DNA from: Pseudoips prasinana
Lineage: Eukaryota > Arthropoda > Insecta > Lepidoptera > Nolidae
Assembly: GCA_951640165.1 (NCBI GenBank)
Contig: OX621250.1
Span: forward strand, 8,804,001-8,868,000
Length of the DNA: 64,000 bases
Reading direction: 5' to 3'
This document shows positions 25,501 through 37,500 of this stretch, piece by piece (position 1 is the stretch's first letter; each line of letters opens with the position of its first letter). Made by a program: the position numbers and the translations under genes. A model generated the notes under the pieces. It saw only the letters and a list, made by a program, of their open reading frames with translations, made no database searches and was not told the origin of the DNA.

Positions 25501-28500
25501 CGAGACGGCTACCTTAATCGCTGCGTTACACGTGTATTGTTCTGTAAAAACAATCTCGACTCTCAACAACCTTATTTGAAGAGACATTGGCAATAACGGG
25601 ACGTCTTTCGACATATATAGTAATACGTAGTAACAGTATAGTTAGGTCATAAATCAGCAGTTGGTACACACGGACAACTCTTGGCAACTAAAAGTGGCCT
25701 GCAATTCATCTGCCAATTGCAATATTTTATGTAGCTGAAACACCTAATGCCATGACTAAAACCGGGGTGGCGTAACCGATGAGTAATTTGAATCATTCAT
25801 TGGTTAAAGTTACATATGTTTGATATCACAGGATTTTTTTAATAAGTAATATACTTACATACAGAATGCCTGCTCGTATTAATTAGTTGGGTTACCGAAT
25901 TTGTATCGAATTTACTTGCCTTTTAGGTAGTTCCGATCGTTATATAATCTACGAATATCTCTGTAACCTAAGTTTAGGAAAAAAAATACTGGCTTACAAA
26001 TAAACGGTGGATTATTTCAAATCAGAGTTTGAACCGTAATATAAATCTATTTAGGACGAACGTCGAAAGCATTCATTGCAAGTTGCGCTCCCCGATAGGT
26101 AAGTGATTGGCGAGGTTAGGCACGCTGTCGGTTAATAGGTTGGTGACTACCGCTCTGCATAAATTGCTGCAAATGTCCATAATTTAGAGGTCACGTTAAG
26201 CAGTCCACCCCGATTGTAGTCGTTAAAACTTGTTAGAAGCCTACTGGAGGATTTTAATCAGTCTGAAACTAAGTTAAAAGCTGTCTATTCGATATAATAA
26301 AGCAAATACGAAAACAGTCTTACGAATAGCAATCTTTCTAATATTATAAATGTGAAAGTTTGTAAGCAAGGTTGTATTGATGTTTGTTACTCTTTCACGC
26401 TAAACTACTGAACTCATTATGATCAAACTTTGTAGTAATATAGTTTATATATCCGAATATAATAAAACCGCGAGGCACAACTAGTATATAATACTATTGT
26501 ATTATTTAAAAGGTAAGCGTAAATAAGCCCTTTGGCTTCCTGATAGATAATTAAAAATAATGAATATACTGAAAACTTTATCTTTTCTTTAATCTTGTAG
26601 GCTCTATTAAACTTAATTTAAATAATAATTTGCTAAATAGATTATTCGTAATCTTTTGGGTGTAACAGGTAAAACTTTAATATTATTTAAAAATATAATA
26701 TTAATTTTGTTTAAGAACTTACCAACACTTTGTTGGCGAGTCAAGTGGCCGGTGTGTAACTGACTTCACAATTAATACCAATAGCACAGAATACCTGTAC
26801 AACCTTGTACAGTAAACTCCGATGATTTATCTGTTACGTGACGAGCAATAGAAAATACTGGCCAATAAAAATACATTTTATATTGGAAAACAAATCTAAC
26901 TGTAATCGGAGTGACTGTCCTCTCAATTAGTACTTGCTTTCACAGTTATGGTGGACTCGTTGTTCGTACGCGTGAACTTCGTACGTACTTTTCAACGTCC
27001 ACTTTTCTCGGCCGAGAGTACGAATGCGGTACGACCAGCATCATCTTTTGTTTACTTTCGTATTAATGAAATGTAATGAGAGGATCGTATTTTCGCGTAT
27101 TAAAGTAGAGCGACAGTAGGAAAATAAGTCCCTAGTACTACGGAAGAGCCGGGGAAACCCAGCAAATATTGAGACAGAGACGCTTTCGGCAGGACATACA
27201 GGACGAAAAAAATCATGTTAGATAAAGAACGCGCTGTAGGTACTAACATATGACGTAGAAGCCATAGAGGCTCGACACTACTGTAATTTTGTATGAAAGG
27301 GATATAGTGTCCCCATTTTATCCCCACCAAGAAATAAATCGCTTAGTTAATTAGGGTTCCGTAGCCAAATGGTAAAAAACGGAACCCTTATAGATTCGTC
27401 ATGTCTGTCTGTCTGTCCGTCCGTATGTCACAGCCACTTTTTCCCGAAACTATAAGAGCTGTTATGTTGAAACTTTATAAGTAGATGTATTCGGTGAACC
27501 GCATTAAGATTTTTACACAAAAATAGAAAAATAACAAAATTTTTCGAGTTTCAGTTCTATGTTTGGGGATACATAGAACTGAAACTCAAAATTTTTTTTT
27601 CATTGTACCCATGCATGTCGGATGTCTATAGTTAGGTCTTCAAAAATGATATTGAGGTTTGTGGTACCATTTTTTTCTAACCTGAATAATTTGCGCGAGA
27701 GACACTTTCAAAGTGGTAAAATGAGTGTCCCCCCCTGTAATTTCTAAAATAAGAGACTGATAAAACTAAAAAAAATATATGATATACATTACTATACAAA
27801 CTAACAATGAAAATTGGTTTGAACGAGATCTAACAAGTAGTTTTTTTTAATACATCATAAATCGTAAACCGCAATTTGCTTTCATTTAATCAACTGAAAT
27901 ACTTGCTGCTCGGAACCCTTCATGGGCGAGTCCGACTCGCACTTGGTCGGTTTTTTTTACTTAGTTTTGTTCGTACATTTCTTCTTTGTCTATTGTCGAA
28001 TAAACGTATTGAAGTAAAACTTCTTTACGCATGTTTGCCTTGGGGAGTAAGCTGGTGAATGCGTGACGAGAGCGTTATGAAAAGTGTCCTGGGCTTAAAC
28101 CCTGGGAAAGGCCCCACAGTTTTAATGCGATTTAGCTGGCGAGAACAACACCCAGTAGCTTATCTGATCATCATCATCATCTTTACAGCTAAATAAGTCC
28201 ACTGCTGGACAAGCCTCCCTCAAGAATCGTCTTGGGGGGATATGCCATAATCGCCACGCTTGGCAGGCGGGTTGACGATCGCAGTAAGATGGTCATAGTA
28301 ATCAGAAGGAAGCTGCTGCCCATCCTCTGGTAGATATTCCCTCGGGTCGACTTCTACGCCCCCCACGGGATGAGATGGGGTGATGATATTCTGATTCTGA
28401 TATTTGTCGCCGTCACCACACAGCTTCAGAAATATGATTTTTTTTGTTTTTTTTTTCTGCCAAAATAATTAAAACTACGGAAATTATTGTCATATTAAGT

Positions 28501-31500
28501 GTTGGCAAGCTTATCTGATTCGGAGATTAATAAACACTTTACCTACCTCCCTACGCGATAATATTAGTGTAAGTAACATTAAATAAAAATTAAAAGCATA
28601 CTATAGTTCGCAATTGTAACGTACATACGAATATGTGTACTTTACAGTTGCGAACTGTATAATACCTACCTAGATGTTGTGAATTGTAATGTTAAGTACC
28701 TTAGATAAGTATATAAGTCGAACCTAGCTATTAAGTATGTTTATCAGCTACACAAAGGACTACAAAAGTAGCACGCACAAGCCCAAGAGGTTTTTGTGTT
28801 ACTATTATTATTTTTATTTATAATATGTATCTTTAGAGTTTAGTAAATAAAAAATAAAAAAACTTGGAGTCTGGATAGTGGTGGTATGATACACCCGTGT
28901 CTCGAACAGCACAAAGCTGTTGATATTGAACAGGTACTGCAGTACCAATATGTCTTAAGTAGTTGGCTTGTCTCCGTTGAGATTGGTCGATGTAACCTAA
29001 TTTTTTAATAGTACTACATTTTCAACCTGACCAACGAATATTAGAATATCATCACCCCATCTCATCGCGTGGGGGGCGTAGAAGTCGACCCAAGGGATTA
29101 TCTACCAGAGAGCCGGCAGCAACTTCCTTCTGTGTACTATAACCATCTTACTGCGATCGCCAACCCGTCTCCCTAACGTGGCGATTATGGCATATGGCTC
29201 TATGATGATTCCTGGGGGAGGCTTTTGTCCAGCAGCTTTTTACAGCTGTTATGATGAACCATACATAGATATCCTGCATTGTTTCAATCCCCGTGCAGGA
29301 TATGATCCATTAACGGTTGTTGTAAGCAAGGGTGTTGATTGCATGTTTATAGTACCCCGGGATTCAGAAATACATATCCCTAGTGCGCGCGTTATCTTCT
29401 CAAATAAAAACCTTGTATGAACGAGAAAAATATCGTATAATTTGGCGCATTGACGCTAGTCAGTAGTCTAAAGCCTCTTTACTTCTTTGGCGCACAGAGT
29501 CAATTTAATATTAATCAGCTGAAGTTTACCAATCTTGTAGAACTTGACAGAACAACTCGTTACTTTTCTAACTGGTAATAAAGTAACTATGTGACTTTTA
29601 AGTGAATAAACGTGTCGTACACTTAAAGCTATATGTTCATACGTACAGTCATAAAAAGTTATAGGACAGCCTATATAGTCGCTTCCTATTTAACTAAGAA
29701 TTCTATACCAGGACAGCAAATATAGTCGCTACTCTATTTTACTAGGAATTCTATACGAAAACAGCCGGTATAGTCGCTTCCTATTTTACTAGGAATTCTA
29801 TACGAAGACAGCCGGTATAACCGCTTCCTATTTTACTAGGAATTCTATACGAGGAGAGCCGATATAGTCGCTTCCTATTTTACTAGGAATTCTATAGGAG
29901 AAAAGCCGATATAGTCGCTTCCTATTTTAGTAGGAATTCTATACCAGGACAGCTGATATAGTCGCTTCCTATTTTACTAGGAATTCTATACGAGGGGAGC
30001 CGATATAGTCGCTTCCTATTTTACTAGGAATTCTATACGAGGAGAAGCGATATAGTAGCTTACTAATATACTACAAATACTTTATTGTGCGGACTAACTT
30101 TTTATTTGTCGATATAAAGACGGGCCCATAGATTAAGCCTTAAATAAAATAAATCAAATTACTTTAAAACTAATGTAGTTATATCCAATTTAAAATCATG
30201 TTAGATAAAGAACACATATATGGAGCTATAGAAGCTTATTAGAATAAGCAATTTATGACGATAAAAACTATGTGCCAATTTAATATTTTTTTTTTGGTTT
30301 TCTGTATTTTACGCGTGCCAAAGCTAAATCAAAGGCAAGGTTGGACAAGTTGCCATCAGAATAATAATGTACAATTGTTGTCTAATCCGTAGTCTTGACT
30401 ACACTACGAGTAGTAGTAGTGTTAATTCCGCTAAATGTCAGTTTAATCATGCCAGAATGCAATTTGCACCGCCCTCCCGCCCGCAAAAATGAGACAGTCT
30501 CATTCGAGCACTCGACGAGTTAGCAGCCCTTGAGAATGGTCCGTGGAAGACTGAAGCACGTGTTAGGTATCGTACTGGCGCATGTAATTTGCTTTTTTAT
30601 ATTGTCCTTCTTGCATGTGCATATTTTTGCGAGCGGGAGGGCGGTGCAAATTGCATCCCGGCACGATTAAACTGACATTTAGCGGAATTAACACTACATG
30701 TTGATTTTGTATTTTGATGGTTATGGATTTCCGCAAAGTAGCGCCTGATTCCATTACTTATCTACAGTATATCCCACCACAGGCCTTATTAAAAGGCTCA
30801 AGCCTTTTAATAAGGCCTATAGTTAACGACCACGTCTCTGTTCCGTAAATATGTATTACTCACGTCAAACCCAATCACCACAAGAAAAGTTTCTAAATTA
30901 ATACAAACGCAATCCAAACATTATTTACAACGATTTGAACATACTTTTAAATCGCCTCGCTTGGACACCGACATAGCTCAGTGAGAACACGGAGCAACTT
31001 GTTAACATTAATTAAAGATAATAAACTATAGCTAACGATAAATTGGGTTGTTTTATGTGTACCTAAATAATACATACAGATTATTTTGTAGATAATGTTC
31101 ATACAACATTTTTAATTGAATGAATTGAACTTAGAAAATACGTTCTTTTTTCGTTCACATTAATAAAGAAAATAATGACAACAATAAGTACAATTGGAAA
31201 ACTAACGAATTTATATAAAACAGAGTATGTTAATTCCGATTTTGCAATTATTTTAATTCCGTTTATTGGGAACTAAAGATTCAACAACCAATATTGGATG
31301 AGGAAGTTAGGTAAGGTGAGGAGGTTCCTAGAGTGGTGATACTTATCTTAGACCATTTGTGATCTATTAGGGATAATAGAAAAGTATTACTAAGTAGTAA
31401 CAGTTAAATAAATACAAATATTCTTAATATAAACTCCGTATCCTAAGAAAATATACTGGTTACTAGCCAGAATAGATTTCAAAATATTATAATCCTAGCA

Positions 31501-34500
31501 GTAATAAGAGTTCACAAGAAGTATTCTTTTATAGGTAAGATCTGGCGCGTATTGCTTAGTTAATACTTTTATTTGAGCCCCTGCTCGCATAATGTCCAGT
31601 GAAGCAGTGGCAGTCTTCTAGCTTAAACTATAAATGTCATAAAATTTTAGTTTTATCACCTTACTAGCTGTGCATGCGACTTCCGCATATTTTGTAAGGA
31701 CTCTATCTGAAACTATCAACGCCTATTCCCTATTCTTATTTTATACCCTTGAAGGTAAAACTTTGAATATCATATTTATTTATATCAAAATAATTAATTA
31801 ATAAGTTTCAAGCTTTCAGCTCTAATTTTGAAGAGAATTCCGTACAACTTTTCATCCTCCCTTTCGACCCCTTTCAACCCCTTTTTTGCATTAAAAAGTA
31901 GCCTACATCCTATCTCATGCTCTAGACTAACTGTGTACCAAATTTCATTTCAATCAGTTCAACGCCTATTCCCTATTCTTATTTTATACCCTTGAAGGTA
32001 AAACATTGAATATCATTTTTATTTATATCAAAATAGTTAAATAATTAATTAATAAGTTTCAAGCTTCCGGCTCTAATTTTGACGAGAATTCCGTACAACT
32101 TTTCATCCTCCCTTTCGACCCCTTTCAACCCCTTTTTTCCTATCTCACGCTCTAGACTAACTGTGTACCAAATTTCATTTCAATCAGTTCAGTAGGTTTG
32201 GGGTGAAAGCGCGACAGACAGTATTACTTTCGCATTTATAATTAGTAAGGATTCGAAAAGCAAAGCGTAAATCTTATCATGGCTTACATATTCTAAACTC
32301 CATGTTAAATATAATGGTGCCAGAAGAATTTAAAAGAAAGTATGTGGTTACAGTAAAGAGCGTAACGGACTAATGAAAATTACATGAAGAAGTCCAGTTT
32401 TTACACTCCAGTACACAATTAAGGTGACATGGCATATCCAAGATCTTTGATGTGACACACATATCAGAGTAGTGATAAGTGTGTAGATAGTTGGGAAAAA
32501 GTTACCTAGTTTCGTGCCCAACGTGATTTTTAATAGAGATAGGGAAAAGATTTTTGCTTTTGGCATTATGAATTTAAAACAATTATAAATACGTTATGTG
32601 GCATTGTTGTGAGAGAACACTATTCTACGCGCGCGATCATCATAATTATCTATATGATTCATAATTTACATTCGTATCGGTGAAATGCCTTCTCCTTCCT
32701 CTTTCGGCTCGGCCCGTGTATTCGCGTATTAACATACAGCGACAGTAGCAGGAAACATCTCAAAAATCGACCGATCTCTTATGCATTTCTATATCAGGTC
32801 CTTTAGCTACGGTTCGAATCCGAAAAGTGGTGCCCTTAGCGCTGGATACTTGGTATTTAGTCTTATTTGATACACGGCTTACGCTCTCTGGATTTAAGAG
32901 AGAGTTTTATGCAGTAACTCTCCCAGAGCGCTACGAAATTTAAAAAAACCGGCCAAGTGCGAGTCGGACTCGCACAGGAAGGGTTCCATAGCAGCAATTA
33001 AATGTATGCAAATTGCGGTTTATGACGTATTAAAAAAAAGTACTTGCTAGATCTCGTTCAAAACAATTTTCGTTGTAAGTTCACATGGTAATGTACATCA
33101 TATATTTTTTTTAGTTTTATCATTCTCTTATTTTAGAAGTTAGAGGGGGGGGGGGGACACCCATTTTACCACTTTGGAAGTGTCTCTCGCGCAAACTTTT
33201 CAGTTTAGAAAAAAATGATATTAGGAACCTCAATATCATTTTTGAAGGCCTATTCATAGACTGAAACTGAAACTCAAAAATTTTTTTTTGAGTTTCATTT
33301 CTATGTATGGCGACCCACACAGGCGAAATATCAATAAAAGTTGGACAAAACCTAAAATTTAAAAAGTACTCCAAACAAATAAAAACCGGTTTTACAGACA
33401 ATTCTGATAAACAATACACGCTACCTGCGCACGCGGCGCGAACCTTTTGTTCTCTACGCGCCTGGGTCTCAGTCCAAAGTTCGACTTGTTCAACAGCGGA
33501 TGTGTTTAAGAGTGAAAGTAGTGCTTTGAAATAATACGATTTCTATAATTTGCTTCGTGAACGTGTTTGTTTTTTCGATGGATTCGCTTCCAGGAGGTAA
33601 TAAACTACTTTTTAATATCTACTTTTGATAGTAATGCTTGATGTTTATTATTAAAAAAAATAATGACTTAGACATGGTATTCTTTTGCATATTTTTAAAC
33701 TACACAAAAGGGTAAAGTGTAACTTCCCGAGAGATCCGGCTTTGATGTTAGTATTTTTAGATAGTGTGGACTTTGTTTTTCAATATACAATCACAGTTTA
33801 ATGCGACCCGATGCGACGCTTTAACAAAATTGTCTTTTTAGTCTCCCACTTGTGTATTGCTCGTAGTCTACGTAAAACAAAATAATGTTTTGTCTGGAAT
33901 CGGTTACACGATTGGTGCTAAATATTGGTTTGATATTGTTTTAGAATCAACTGACGAAGAAGTGAGCTTTAGCAGAAAGACTCTAATTGGCTATTATAGG
34001 GAGGAAACTTCCAAAAAGGAGCAAGAAAAAATGTCTCATTTGGAAAAAAAAGTTCAATGTGCTCTGAAAGTGAATGAACTTAAAGATGAAATAAAGGTGT
34101 CCCTAAGAAGATTGGTGAGTGTTTATAAAACAAAACTTCTTCAAGAACACAGAAATTTTTCTCGGTGTGTTAACGCCAACAAAGACTGGTTCGATACCTA
34201 CATTACATTTCCTGTTGCGACTCATACTCGAAAGAGAAGTGGCAGCGTTGGTGGCCGACCTTATAAGAGCTTTGAAGAATGTACCGAACGCACAAAACGT
34301 AGAAAGACAGAAGGTGTTCGGAAACAATTAGAACCTGAAGAACTGGCCTTTGCAGCCCAGGTAGAATATCGTGCACGTGGTGATATCCATACATCGAAAA
34401 TAATCAAACAAGTTACTCTAGCTGGTGCCAGTAGTAGTTTTAACGTTCCCAAAACACATGCGAGCCTTTCGTCGGACAAAGCGTTATCCTTAGTGATTGA

Positions 34501-37500
34501 AGGACAGTTGTCCAAATTTCAGTACAACACTTTGCAAACTTCAGCAATGGAGATGAACTGCAGTTTGTATCCTAATTATGAGACTATAACTGAAGCAAAG
34601 AAAAGATGTTACCCTGAAGGTATTATTTGCACCGAAACTAATGCGGTAGTTCCTCTTCAGAATTTAATGGACCATACAGCGCAAAGGTTACTTTTGTCTC
34701 TTAGTGAAGTTATACAATCGCTAACAAAGGATCAGTTACAAAATCTTCGCCTGATTTCAAAATGGGGGTGTGATGGATCGGGCTGCCATACCGAGTATAA
34801 ACAGAAATTTGAAAATGTCGAACAGTCTGATGCAAATATGCTAATAACTTCTATTGTACCAGTTCAACTTGTGTGTGATTATGGCAATACTGTGCTCATC
34901 TGGCAAAACCCTCGCCCCTCCTCACCAAGGTATTGCCGTCCGTTGAAGTTAGAGATGGCACATGAAACTGCAGAATTATCAAGATTTGTAGCTGAAAGTG
35001 TTCAATCCGAGATTGACGTTTTATCATCAACAATCGTTTTAATGGAGGAAGAATGTGTAGTTAAACATAAGTTAATAATGACCATGGTTGATGGGAAGAT
35101 GATAAACGCCTTAACTGACACGAAATCTGCCATGCGTTGCTATATTTGTAAAGTCACCTCGAAAGACTTCAACAGGATAAAATTCTGCATGTCAAAGTCA
35201 ATCCCTGAAGAAAATCTTAATTATGGTGTTTCATCGCTACACGCATGGATAAGGTTTGCGGAGTTTGTATTACATCTAGGTTACAAATTAAAAATTGCGA
35301 AATGGCAAGCAAGAGACGCACACAGTCAATCTTTGGTAGCGGCTGAAAAGCGCCGCATACAAACAGAATTTTGGCAAAAACTTGGGTTACATGTTGATAA
35401 ACCAAGACAGGGTGGAGGTACATCGACTGATGGTAATACAGCACGTGCCATTTTTCAGCATGCAGAAGAAGTTGCTGAAATAACAGGTGTAAATTATCGG
35501 CTCATAAATAGACTGCATAACATTTTAAAAGTAATGTCTAGTGGTTACAAAATCAATGAGGTCAAATTCAAGGCGTTTTGCACCAAAACAGCTTCCTTTT
35601 TTGTGATGAATTACCCATGGTATTATATGTCAACAACACTTCACAAGATACTTACCCATGGGTCAGATATAATAGGGAATTCTGAAATAGCCATAGGGTT
35701 AATGAGCGAAGATGCACAAGAAAGTCGAAACAAAGATGTGCGAAAGTACAGAGAGCGGTTTTCAAGAAAATTAGCCATGGAAGACACTTTTAAAAGACTT
35801 ATGGTGTCTTCCGATCCCTTTATAACTGGACTACGGAAGTTTACCACAAAAAAATCGGTTTCTATGTGCCAAGACGTTATAAATTTATTGGATGAACCAA
35901 ATATTACTGTTGATGCATAATAAAAATGTCAAAATTGATATATATGTGTTCTTTATAATATACCAACCCTATGTGCCTATTTTCTAGAATAATCATGAAT
36001 TTTTAGGTTTTGTCCGACTTTTATCGATTTTTCGCCTGTGTGGCGACCCCCCATAATAATTGTTATTTTTCTATTTTTGTGTAAAAATCTTAATGCGGTT
36101 CACAGAATACATCTATTTGCCAAGTTTCAGTAGTACAGCTCTTATAGTTTCGGAAAAAAGTGGCTGTGCCATACGGACGGACAGACAGACAGACATGACG
36201 AATCTATAAGGATTCCGTTTTTTGCTTTTGCATTTGGCTACGGAACCCTAAAAATCGCATCATCTTACTTTCTAAAAACTTATTTTAATTCTAAACTATC
36301 CGGAAACCTCGAATCAGTCGTTTATGAGTTACTATAATTGTGTTCTAGGTTTTTTAACTTCAATTTGATAATTGTTTGGGTGTGGGGTCATACCAAAATA
36401 TTCGCTAAATAGGGCTCGCCAAACACTTAAACTGGAGGCAAATCACAATCTCTATTGTGTAAGTAATTATAGAAAAATCCGAACATTTGGAGCATTATTG
36501 CTATCGTGTCTAATATACTCAAATAGCATGTTTCCGCAACGCAAGGTGTAAATTGGAAATCTAAATAAGCATATTATATTATAATTGACTTACCTCGATT
36601 CCCAATTTGCTGCAAGCCGCCGGCGGGACCGCACTCGCAGTCGCATGCGCACCTGTCTCGTGGCCTCACCCCTCACACTGACTACTGCTGCTCCTCCTCT
36701 TGTCGATGACAACTGGGGATAAAAATAAATCTTCATCATTCTTTTATCGAATGATAGAGTATGTTAATTACTTTTGGGTTCTAATACTGAAAATGTTTCT
36801 TAGCAGAAAAATCCCCAAAGAATCAATTTTTCCAAACCCATCCAAACCCGACACAGGGTTTGAATCCAGGTCTTCAATAATTATTTGCAGTTGAACACAA
36901 TGCCTCTACCATAAAAACAGGGCAGTCAAAGTAGGATTAATACTGAATCAGAACAGAAAAGAGCTTTCTTTTCCTGAGACCAGTTCAAACTTATTCTGTC
37001 TTATTTAACCACGCTACAGTAAAAGGGATCGGACCGCCTAATCCGCCGGTCATCGCGATCGTGATCGGCGTTCAAATGATGAAAGTTAAAAGTGACTAAA
37101 TCATTCGTTCAATCGGCTTCAACTTTGACAATCGGTTCCGGACTATTTATGACGTCGCAAGTGCTCATGGAAGCCGATTGATCGAACGATTTTGTCAATT
37201 TTAATATTCATCTATTTGAACGCCGATCACGATTCATTCGATCGGCTTCAACTTTGAAAATCGATTCGGGACTATTTTTGACGTCACATGTGCTCATGGA
37301 AGCCAATTCGTCGAATGATTTTGTTTGTTGATTTTAATTTTCATCTATTTGAACGCCGATCACGAATGTCCACTGATCGGCCGCGCTCTTCGCGATACTC
37401 GAATGATCGCTTCGTAAGTTAAGCTTGCAGAAACTACTTACTAGCTGATGTGAAAAATTTACTTACTACTAAAACGTATTTGTCATGCTGCGACATATTT

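Larger units (their letters stand above)
33316..36042 (+). mobile_element. Transib (RAG1-like) DNA transposon, 2.7 kb
   Basis: The 42-bp terminal inverted repeats (33316-33357 and 36001-36042; three mismatches) start CACACAGG, in keeping with the CAC start of Transib ends. gcgacc flanks both sides (33310-33315 and 36043-36048). A GC-rich duplication of 5-6 bases fits the 5-bp GC-rich target sites of Transib. It carries a long RAG1-core-like ORF. Inserted in nord intron 4 on the strand opposite to the gene. Confidence 0.9.
32943..36249 (+). repeat. CCAAGTGCGAG family repeat split by Transib
   Basis: The 5' part 32943-33315 (ccggccaagtgcgagtcgg ..) and 3' part 36043-36249 (.. ggctacggaaccctaaaa) are consecutive relative to the copies at 17130 and 27352. 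The Transib element lies between duplicated gcgacc. Confidence 0.8.

Noticed and set aside
26940..27060. Possible promoter or first exon of a gene
   Set aside because: Locally CpG-richer but without a supported core promoter, start codon with coding bias or downstream exons.
29666..30058. Possible CRISPR array
   Set aside because: The units repeat without unique spacers and the context is a eukaryotic intron; it is a minisatellite.
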